A DNA stretch of 13,348 nt from Gammaproteobacteria bacterium (GTDB taxonomy: Bacteria; Pseudomonadota; Gammaproteobacteria; Steroidobacterales; Steroidobacteraceae): the NCBI GenBank assembly GCA_030830595.1, contig JAURMS010000347.1:1-13348 (forward strand), in the 5' to 3' direction. Below are positions 1-6,250 of the stretch, in pieces; position 1 is the stretch's first letter, and every line of letters begins with the position of its first letter. Under the pieces are notes generated by a model. That model saw only the letters and a list, made by a program, of their open reading frames with translations. It was not told the origin of the DNA and searched no databases. Position numbers and translations under genes: made by a program.

Positions 1-1
1 C

Positions 2-673
2 GGCATTTTCAAGCTGCCGCCAGGTAAGGTCCGCACCGCCTATTTCGGGCCTGCCAGTCATTTCAGGCGAATCGAGGACCCGCGCGAGCTTGCCCGGGTT
101 CGGAAAAAATACGGCTTGCCGGAGCGATACATTCTTACCCTGGCGCGGGTTGACGACGGGGGCCGTAAGAACGTGGCGGGACTGCTGGCGGCCTACCCGA
201 CCATTCATGCCAGTACCGGCTGTCCACTGGTGATCGGCGGTGCCGAACTGGAGCGGTGGAGGAGCGATTATCATTTGCCGGACCGAGGTTGGGGTGCGGA
301 CGTGTATTTTCCGGGATACCTGGATCAGGCGGACCTTCCGGCGCTTTATTCCGGTGCTCAACTTTACCTTTATCCATCGAATCAGGAAGCTTTTCCGATC
401 CCACTCACCGAGGCGATGGCCTGCGGAACCCCGATCATCACCTCCAGGGTCAACGGATTGGCAGAAATCGCCGGTGATGCTGCTGTATTGGTTGATCCGC
501 GTGATCCTCAGGAAATTGCCGACGTCACGGTCAGGCTACTGGGAGATCCAGAGGAGTGCGTCAGGCGAATCGAGGCCGGTTACCATCGTGGCCGGGATTT
601 CTCCTGGCCAGGCTGTGCTCGCGCGGTGTATGCGATCCTCAGGGAAGCTGCTGGAAAGGAGGGCCGTAGGTGA
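2..673 (+). CDS. GT4-family glycosyltransferase, 5'-truncated by window edge
   Basis: This is the C-terminal part of a GT-B fold, family 4 (RfaB/WcaC-like) glycosyltransferase that would transfer a sugar from a nucleotide-sugar donor at the cytoplasmic face of the inner membrane. The reading frame is open from base 2, giving 223 visible residues. A TTG at 116 is an internal Leu, because the protein reads sensibly upstream of it. The segment KKYGLPERYILTLARVDD, followed by RKN, is the usual start of the second Rossmann domain. The E-x7-E donor-site motif is at fragment residues 129-137 (NQEAFPIPLTEAMACGTP), followed by the typical GLAEIAGDAAVLVDPRD nucleotide-sugar loop. The stop overlaps the next gene by 4 nt (GTGA), so the two are translationally coupled. 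Donor and acceptor cannot be read from the sequence. Confidence 0.93.
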   Translation, partial: GIFKLPPGKVRTAYFGPASHFRRIEDPRELARVRKKYGLPERYILTLARVDDGGRKNVAGLLAAYPTIHASTGCPLVIGGAELERWRSDYHLPDRGWGADVYFPGYLDQADLPALYSGAQLYLYPSNQEAFPIPLTEAMACGTPIITSRVNGLAEIAGDAAVLVDPRDPQEIADVTVRLLGDPEECVRRIEAGYHRGRDFSWPGCARAVYAILREAAGKEGRR

Positions 674-1443
674 GTGGCGGCAGGTTGATCCTTGCACCGC
701 ACCCGGACGACGAATCCCTGGGTTGCGGCCTGCTGCTTGCCACCTTCAGTTCCAAAGAACCGCTGCATATCGCCTTTGTCACCGACGGCGCGGGTCAGGG
801 GCCTGACCGTCACCGGCTGGCCGCTTCCCGGGAAATCGAGGCAAGACGGGCTGCAGCTGTGTACGGGCTGGGCGATGAACAACTGCATTTCCTGCGCCTG
901 CCGGATGGTGGGCTGGCCCGTCTGGAGATGGAATTGGCCCGGCTGATCCGTGAACTCGTTGCCGTGTTACGTCCGGCAACGGTCCACGTTCCGTTTCGGT
1001 TCGACGGCCATCCCGATCACCTGGCTGTCAACCGGGTTGCCTGCAAGCTGCATGACGCCGGCGACTTGCCAGCCAGTTTGCTGGAGTATTTCGTGTATAC
1101 GCACTCGCGAATGGTGCCTGGTAGAGATGTAAGGAAATTAATTGACCCGCGATGGCTCACCAGCATTGCGGCGGAGCCTCATGCAGTCTTGCAGCGCCAG
1201 CGGGCGCTGGAGTGTCATTCCAGCCAGGTCAGTGCCGCAGGCGGCCGCTGGCGTCCGGTGCTCTCTCCGGAATTACTAGCTCGGCTGGCGAGCGAGCCGG
1301 AACGACACCTTGCGTATGACCCAGCGGTCCGAGGATCGGGAGTTCTCACTCAGGCAAGGGTTTGGGTGCCCCTCGCAGCACGACTGGAACCCTTCCTCAA
1401 ATACTGGACAGACCGAGTGCTGCGACGCCAGCCGTGGCCATGA
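670..1443 (+). CDS. PIG-L/LmbE-family N-acetyl-sugar deacetylase
   Basis: This is a 257-residue member of the PIG-L/LmbE zinc-dependent deacetylase family. Relatives remove the acetyl group from GlcNAc conjugates: MshB in mycothiol, BshB in bacillithiol and PIG-L in GPI-anchor synthesis. The N-terminal motif LAPHPDDESLGCG places the zinc ligands at His11 and Asp14 and the catalytic base at Asp13. The third zinc ligand is expected at His117 in DGHPDH (112-117). The family signature RQRALECHSSQV is at 176-187. No signal peptide or membrane segment is visible, so the enzyme should act in the cytoplasm on a sugar nucleotide, lipid-linked intermediate or small glycoside. The GTG start is set by the 4-nt overlap with the preceding GT4. 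The gene in turn overlaps the next by 4 nt (ATGA). Family assignment is firm; the substrate is inferred from context. Confidence 0.92.
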   Translation: MSGGRLILAPHPDDESLGCGLLLATFSSKEPLHIAFVTDGAGQGPDRHRLAASREIEARRAAAVYGLGDEQLHFLRLPDGGLARLEMELARLIRELVAVLRPATVHVPFRFDGHPDHLAVNRVACKLHDAGDLPASLLEYFVYTHSRMVPGRDVRKLIDPRWLTSIAAEPHAVLQRQRALECHSSQVSAAGGRWRPVLSPELLARLASEPERHLAYDPAVRGSGVLTQARVWVPLAARLEPFLKYWTDRVLRRQPWP

Positions 1444-2243
1444 GCGAACCCAGGGCACCGTTGCGGGTTGCGTGCCTGGCTGGAGCCTATGTCCAACCCG
1501 GCGCGCGCCGGTTCATTTCGATGCTGGATGCGCATCCGCAGATCGACCTGGTCCTCATACTCTGTCAGGGGACCGGAGGCACTTGGTTGAATCGGCTCGC
1601 CGACCTCTGGACTCGTCGCCGCTGGCTGTTACCGGCAGTCCTGTTGATGGAGGGCATCAGCATCACTCTCGAGTTTGTCCGTGAGCCGGCGGCATTCATG
1701 AAGTTCAGCAGGTCGTGGAGCAGGTTGAAGTACCAGGTCGAGTGGTTTCCCAATCTCCACGCCCCGCGCGCAGTCGACCGACTGCGTCAACTCTGTCCGG
1801 ATCTTGCCGTGGTCTACGGAGCGCCTTTGCTCAAGCCAGAGATCTTCGATCTGCCACGGCTTGGCACGCTCGGCATCCACCATGGCCGGGTGCCCGCCTA
1901 TCGCGGCCGCAAGACCACATTCTGGGAGATGTATCACGGCGAGCGTCATGCGGGGATTACCATCCAGCGGATAGGGGAGGGTATCGACACTGGCGAGGTC
2001 GTTGCCACTGGACAGGTGGAGATCGAGGAGCGGAGCTATTCAAGTGTGTGGCGCGAAGTAGAACGCGTAGGATGTGAGTTGTTCCTTCAGGCGGTGCTCG
2101 AAGTCCAAGGTGAGGCGTCACAGCCGGTTCGGCAGGATCATTCCATCTCGAAGGGGCGGCTCTTCAAGCAGCCTTCGGTGTGGCAGATAGCGACGCTGCG
2201 CTGGCACCGTCGCAGGGCGCTCAGGCGGCATGGCGACACGTGA
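1440..2243 (+). CDS. Formyltransferase-fold protein with altered catalytic triad
   Basis: This 267-residue protein resembles the formyltransferase domain of methionyl-tRNA and sugar N-formyltransferases, which use 10-formyl-tetrahydrofolate. The core is at residues 141-184, from LGTLGIHHGRVPAYRG to GIDTGEV. His147 matches the catalytic His and Asp183 the catalytic Asp. The Asn that normally sits two residues before that His is Gly145, and the residue after His147 is a second His. The ATG at 1440 was chosen over an upstream in-frame TTG at 1362 because it gives the same 4-nt ATGA overlap seen elsewhere in the operon. The C-terminus is Arg/His-rich (RWHRRRALRRHGD), and no tRNA-binding domain is evident at this length. 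Its place after the deacetylase suggests acylation of the freed amine, but the missing Asn leaves activity uncertain. Confidence 0.82.
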   Translation: MSEPRAPLRVACLAGAYVQPGARRFISMLDAHPQIDLVLILCQGTGGTWLNRLADLWTRRRWLLPAVLLMEGISITLEFVREPAAFMKFSRSWSRLKYQVEWFPNLHAPRAVDRLRQLCPDLAVVYGAPLLKPEIFDLPRLGTLGIHHGRVPAYRGRKTTFWEMYHGERHAGITIQRIGEGIDTGEVVATGQVEIEERSYSSVWREVERVGCELFLQAVLEVQGEASQPVRQDHSISKGRLFKQPSVWQIATLRWHRRRALRRHGDT

Positions 2244-3454
2244 GCCCTCGCCTGAAAGTCCTGCTGGTTACCGAAACCATCCTCCCACAGTTGGGTGGGG
2301 GCGAGACGCAGGCGGATCTCCTGGCGAGCGGCTTGGCTGCGCGTGGCCACGGGGTCACCGTCGTGGCCAGAAGGTCGATTCCCGGTAGCCCGCCCGAGGA
2401 GCAGGCCCGCTACAGGGTGCTGCGGGTCGGCCCGGACGGTGGCGGGCGGTGGCGTAAATGGGGATTGCTGGTGACCTTGCCGCCGGTGTTGCGCAGCTTG
2501 GTATTGGAACAAGATGTAATAGTGGTGTCGGGTTTTCGACTGCTCGGACTGCCGGTGATCAAGGCAGCCCGAGCGGCCAACAAGCCGGTGGTGTTAAAAG
2601 CCGACAGTCCCGGGGAATGGTCTGGAGAATATTTTTCACCCGGACTTGCGGCATGGCGGCTTACCCGGGAGACATTGCCCATCAGGCGCTGGTTGGCCAG
2701 CCGCAACCGGAGGCTGTCCCAGGCCGCAGCGTTTGTGGCCATGGGTGAGTCACTGCGCCATGAGTTGTTGAGCGGTGGAGTAGCTGCCGATCGTGTGTCG
2801 GTGATACCCAACGGGGTGGACACGCACCGCTTTGCCCAAGTCAATCCGGAAACCCGTCAGCATCTCAGGTCGAGGCTCGGTCTGCCTGCAGGCCCCGTGC
2901 TGATCTTCTGCGGCCGCCTCGTGCGTTACAAGGGCCTGGAGTCATTGCTTGCGGCCTGGAACGATACGTCGAGGATGCATCCCTCGGCCACGCTGGTGTT
3001 GGTCGGTGAGGGTGGTCACGATATGGACGCGTGCGGGACACAGTTGCGGGCCTATGTGACCGATCGAGGCCTGCATGGGCGCGTGCGCTTCGTTGGCGCC
3101 GTACAGGATCCAGTTCCATGGCTTCAGGCCAGCGACATATTCGTGTTCCCCACCGAGCGTGAGGCGTTTGGGCTCGCACTGGTGGAGGCGATGGCCTGTG
3201 GCTTGCCCTCCATCACGACTACCGTTGGCGCCCTGCAGGATTTTGTGGAGGATGGTCGCAATGCCATTGTGGTGACGCCAGGTGACACGGCTGGCTTGAA
3301 GACCGCCATGGCTCGACTTCTCTCTGACCTTCAGCTGGCTGACACCATCGGTCAAGCGGCCCGGGAAGTTGCAGTCGATAGATTCAGTGCAGAAAGGGTA
3401 GTGACCGACTGGGAATCGCTGTTGATGTCTGTTGTACGGAGACAGCGCCCATGA
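2240..3454 (+). CDS. GT4-family glycosyltransferase
   Basis: This is a complete 404-residue GT-B fold, family 4 glycosyltransferase, of normal length for the family. The N-terminal domain opens with VLLVTETILPQLGGGETQ, which carries the Gly-rich acceptor-side loop. The linker has VIPNGVDTHRF (188-198). The donor domain has FCGRLVRYKG (223-232), LVLVGEG (252-258) and the E-x7-E motif at Glu308/Glu316 (REAFGLALVEAMACG). The GTG at 2240 is preferred over an in-frame GTG at 2180, because it overlaps the previous stop by 4 nt (GTGA) and starts just before the first beta strand. The far end overlaps the next gene by 4 nt (ATGA). It is a retaining transferase in the cytoplasm or at the inner membrane; the sugar specificity is unknown. 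Confidence 0.94.
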   Translation: MSPRLKVLLVTETILPQLGGGETQADLLASGLAARGHGVTVVARRSIPGSPPEEQARYRVLRVGPDGGGRWRKWGLLVTLPPVLRSLVLEQDVIVVSGFRLLGLPVIKAARAANKPVVLKADSPGEWSGEYFSPGLAAWRLTRETLPIRRWLASRNRRLSQAAAFVAMGESLRHELLSGGVAADRVSVIPNGVDTHRFAQVNPETRQHLRSRLGLPAGPVLIFCGRLVRYKGLESLLAAWNDTSRMHPSATLVLVGEGGHDMDACGTQLRAYVTDRGLHGRVRFVGAVQDPVPWLQASDIFVFPTEREAFGLALVEAMACGLPSITTTVGALQDFVEDGRNAIVVTPGDTAGLKTAMARLLSDLQLADTIGQAAREVAVDRFSAERVVTDWESLLMSVVRRQRP

Positions 3455-4344
3455 AGCCCCTCATTGAGCCAGACGTGACCGTCCTGATCCCGACTGTGGG
3501 CCGACCGGTGCTTGAGCGGGCCATCGCGGCCATCGAGTGCGGCACAGCCTGGCCCTGTGAGCTGGTCGTCGTTGATCAGTCGGTTGACGCGATAGCCAGG
3601 AAAATCGTTGAGGCAGCCTGTGCCCGGGGTTTTCCAGCCCGTTGGTTGGCCTGTCATGGGCGCGGCCGGTCGCTTGGGCTCAATACCGGGCTGTCCGAGA
3701 TACGCTCCCGGATTGTACTGATCACCGACGACGATTGCCTTGCCAGGATGGATTGGTTGCAGTCCATGGCGGCAAGGTTGCGGGCCAACCCTGGTTGTCT
3801 GGTGACTGGCAGGGTACTTGCCGAGGATGGCGCCGTGCAATTATCGGTGGCCGTGGATGACAGGGAAGCATTGCAAGTAAAGCCCTCTCCGAGATTCGAT
3901 AGGCTGAGTGGTGGAAACATGGGCTTTCATCGCTTGGTTTACGAGAGGGTGGGTCCCTTCAGCACTGAGCCCGCCATGCTCACCGCGGAAGATGCAGAGT
4001 ATGCCTATCGGTCGCTGCGCCTGGGTGTTTCCATTCTTTACGCACCGGAAGTCTGTGTAACCCACCTTGGCTGGCGTGATCAGTCAGCACGTACGGAGCA
4101 ATATCGCAGCTATGCCCTGAGCCAGTCCGGTATGTTTGGCTGGTACGTTCGACAAGGTGATGTCTTCATGCTGCTGAGGTCGGCTGTGCACATGCTGCGA
4201 TGCGCACGCCGCTGGCTGCTCGGCTCCCTGAAGGGTGATCGGGAGATGGCGACCAATGGCCAAAGTTACTTAATGTATTTTTTTCTTGGATTTTCCGTCG
4301 GGTGGAAGGCTTGGGCTTCCTCTGAGAGGGGCCGAAAGCGCTAG
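3451..4344 (+). CDS. GT2-family glycosyltransferase
   Basis: This is a 297-residue GT-A fold, family 2 glycosyltransferase. The first strand is VTVLIPTVGRP (9-19). An acidic metal-binding triad, DDD, is at 93-95 (LITDDDCL). The acceptor-loop motif GGNMGFHR is at 154-161, and the catalytic-base region TAEDAEYAYR is at 178-187, followed by a His (205) in CVTHLGW. The protein is an inverting transferase. It has no convincing transmembrane helix, although the stretch YLMYFFLGFSVGW near the C-terminus is hydrophobic and could associate with the membrane. The ATG at 3451 overlaps the preceding GT4 stop by 4 nt. The next gene starts after a 5-nt gap, the only non-overlapping junction in this operon. 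Donor and acceptor are not identifiable. Confidence 0.93.
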   Translation: MKPLIEPDVTVLIPTVGRPVLERAIAAIECGTAWPCELVVVDQSVDAIARKIVEAACARGFPARWLACHGRGRSLGLNTGLSEIRSRIVLITDDDCLARMDWLQSMAARLRANPGCLVTGRVLAEDGAVQLSVAVDDREALQVKPSPRFDRLSGGNMGFHRLVYERVGPFSTEPAMLTAEDAEYAYRSLRLGVSILYAPEVCVTHLGWRDQSARTEQYRSYALSQSGMFGWYVRQGDVFMLLRSAVHMLRCARRWLLGSLKGDREMATNGQSYLMYFFLGFSVGWKAWASSERGRKR

Positions 4345-4349
4345 AATGG

Positions 4350-5267
4350 GTGGTGCACATACAAACGCGAGAAGGATTTCGGCTGGCGGTCATCATCCTG
4401 ACCCTTAATCAGCGGGAAGAGACCCTGCGGTTGCTGGCTAGCCTGCTGCCCCAACTTGAGGGTGATAGCCGGGTGCTGGTCTGGGACAATGGCTCATCGG
4501 ATGATACTGGCGAGGCGGTTACCAACGCCTTCCCCGGCGTGACGCTGCAACGGAGTCATTGCAACCTAGGTGTTGCAGCCGGGCGCAATGCCGCAGCGCG
4601 CCTGGCCATTTCCAGCTGGAATCCGTGCTATCTGCTGTTTCTGGACAATGATCTTGTACTGCGTGACGGTTTCATATCCACCCTGCGCGCAACCCTGGAC
4701 GCTGAGATGGAAGTCGGGCAGGTTCAGGGCAAACTCCTATATCTGGGCGAGCCGGGTCGTATCAATGATGGAGGGGGTTCGCGAATCGTCTTCTGGTTGG
4801 GCAAGACCGACCCGGTGGGTTTCAAGGAGCTTGATCGGGGTCAATGTGAACAGCTGGCCCCCTGTGTATCCTGTGGCGGGGCAATGATGGTTCGCCGTCG
4901 ATTGTTCGAGCAGCTTGATGGCTTCGATGAGGTATTCAGTCCATACGGGCCCGAAGACATTGACTTTTCACTCCGGCTGCGGGCATTGGGTTACCAGGCG
5001 ATCTACAATCCGGCGGCGGTCGCCCTGCATGCCGCCAACCATACCTGGGGCAAGGGCGACGTCAGTGGTGACTATGCGCGTTCAAGGGTGACCCACTGGT
5101 TGAAGTTCCTCAGGCGGCACGCGACACCCAGCCAGAGGGCTGCCTTCTATCTGGCCGGGGTCCCATTGATTGGGCTGCGCATGGTCTTCAGGGAACTTGC
5201 ACGAGGCAATGCCCGGGCAATACTCGGGTCGCTGAAAGGCATCGTCCGGCATCTGGGCGCATCCTGA
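4350..5267 (+). CDS. GT2-family glycosyltransferase (rhamnosyltransferase-like)
   Basis: This is a 305-residue family 2 glycosyltransferase of the WcaE/RfbF-like type. The nucleotide-binding start is VIILTLNQREETLRLL (14-29), then VWDNGSSDDT (44-53) and NLGVAAGRN (72-80), a pattern common in rhamnosyl and related transferases. The DND metal motif is at 99-101 (LLFLDNDLVL). GGAMMVRR is at 176-183, and the base region YGPEDIDFSLR is at 199-209. The start is the weakest call: GTG 4350 and GTG 4353 are both possible and neither has a good ribosome-binding site. An ATG at 4346 is in another frame. The stop overlaps the next ATG by one base (TGATG), so termination and reinitiation are likely coupled. 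Confidence 0.92.
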   Translation: MVHIQTREGFRLAVIILTLNQREETLRLLASLLPQLEGDSRVLVWDNGSSDDTGEAVTNAFPGVTLQRSHCNLGVAAGRNAAARLAISSWNPCYLLFLDNDLVLRDGFISTLRATLDAEMEVGQVQGKLLYLGEPGRINDGGGSRIVFWLGKTDPVGFKELDRGQCEQLAPCVSCGGAMMVRRRLFEQLDGFDEVFSPYGPEDIDFSLRLRALGYQAIYNPAAVALHAANHTWGKGDVSGDYARSRVTHWLKFLRRHATPSQRAAFYLAGVPLIGLRMVFRELARGNARAILGSLKGIVRHLGAS

Positions 5268-6250
5268 TGAGGGTCCTTATCACGGGTGGTACGGGCTTCA
5301 CCGGCAAGGCGCTGGTCCGTCGCATGATCGAGTCTGGCCATGAGGTCCTCGCACTTGATTGCAAGGAGGGCTACCGCAGCGGAGAGATACGGGAGTGGGG
5401 TGCAAGGCTGGTGTTGGGATCGATCACCGATCGAGAATTGGTGAATCGGTGCATGAACGACATCGATATCGTTCACCACGTTGCGGCGGCGTTCAGGGAC
5501 ACCGCCGCGCCTGAGAGCCACTATCACCGGGTCAACGTGTATGGCACAGAGGTATTGTTGGATGCTGCCTTGCGCCATGGGGTGAAGAAATTCATCTACT
5601 GCAGCACCTGTGGCGTTCATGGAGATGTATTGAACCCGCCCGCCGACGAGGAGGCTCCGATCAGGCCGGCCGATTTCTACCAAAAAAGCAAGTTCGACGC
5701 CGAGCCTCTGGTTTTGCAGGCGGTTGAGCGGGGCTTGCCTGCAACTATCCTCAGGCCGGCGGCCATCTACGGGCCTGGAGACCTTGGCAGATACTTCCTG
5801 ATTTTCAAGCAGCTCGAGCGAGGCTGGTTTCCCATGTTTGGCTCAGGCGAGGTGTTGTATCACCCCCTGTTCATCGATAACCTCCTCGACGCCTTCGAAT
5901 GTGCGATGGATCCTGAACGTGGGCATGGCGAAGCCTATCTCATTGCCGACGATCGTTTCCTGACCATCAAGCAGCTGGTGGAGGAGGCCGCCGTGGTTAT
6001 GGACGTGCAGCCCAGGGTTCGCTATTTGCCACTCTGGCCGTTGACCTTAGCCAGCTACGCCGTCCAAGCACTGTGCAGACCTTTTGGGCTTGCGCCGCCA
6101 TTGAGCCCCCGAAGGCTCGAGTGGTACACCTTGAATCGCGCCTTTGACATCAGCAAGGCTCGACGGGACCTGGATTACCAGCCGCGTATCGGACTCGCTG
6201 AGGGACTCCGTCGTACCTGGGATTGGTATGTCAAGGAAGGACTGGTCTAG
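5267..6250 (+). CDS. NAD-dependent epimerase/dehydratase (extended SDR)
   Basis: This 327-residue protein is an extended short-chain dehydrogenase/reductase that probably acts on a nucleotide sugar. The Rossmann motif GGTGFTG is at 7-13. Asp31 at the end of the second strand (VLALDCKEG) favours NAD over NADP. The active site has Ser113/Thr114 in YCSTCGVHG and the YxxxK pair Tyr138/Lys142 in DFYQKSK. LRPAAIYGPGD (162-172) is a typical family signature. The C-terminal half (YHPLFIDNLLDAF, then WYVKEGLV at the end) resembles sugar epimerases/dehydratases and also 3-beta-hydroxysteroid dehydrogenase-like proteins, so the substrate is uncertain. It is the last gene of the left operon. Its TAG stop interlocks with the stop of the convergent amidotransferase gene, leaving no room for a terminator between them. 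Confidence 0.92.
   Translation: MRVLITGGTGFTGKALVRRMIESGHEVLALDCKEGYRSGEIREWGARLVLGSITDRELVNRCMNDIDIVHHVAAAFRDTAAPESHYHRVNVYGTEVLLDAALRHGVKKFIYCSTCGVHGDVLNPPADEEAPIRPADFYQKSKFDAEPLVLQAVERGLPATILRPAAIYGPGDLGRYFLIFKQLERGWFPMFGSGEVLYHPLFIDNLLDAFECAMDPERGHGEAYLIADDRFLTIKQLVEEAAVVMDVQPRVRYLPLWPLTLASYAVQALCRPFGLAPPLSPRRLEWYTLNRAFDISKARRDLDYQPRIGLAEGLRRTWDWYVKEGLV

Noticed and set aside
116..673. TTG at 116 as the start of the first glycosyltransferase
   Set aside because: The frame is open to base 2 and the upstream residues continue the GT4 linker, so the gene starts outside the window and this TTG is an internal Leu.
240..806. 188-codon plus-strand ORF in another frame
   Set aside because: It overlaps the first GT4 and the deacetylase, both with clear motifs, and its own translation is rich in Arg, Pro and Ser without any recognisable pattern.
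1362..1439. TTG 1362 as the start of the formyltransferase-like gene
   Set aside because: It would create a 78-nt longer overlap with the deacetylase and a non-conserved N-terminal extension. ATG 1440 gives the 4-nt overlap typical of this operon.
2180..2239. GTG 2180 as the start of the second GT4
   Set aside because: It adds 20 low-complexity residues overlapping the previous gene. GTG 2240 gives a GTGA overlap and a start next to the first beta strand.
3352..3840. 162-codon minus-strand ORF
   Set aside because: It is antisense to the second GT4 and first GT2, with no recognisable motifs.
5147..5683. 178-codon minus-strand ORF
   Set aside because: It lies opposite two well-supported genes (GT2 and epimerase) and its translation resembles no family. 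It is a shadow of GC-rich coding sequence.
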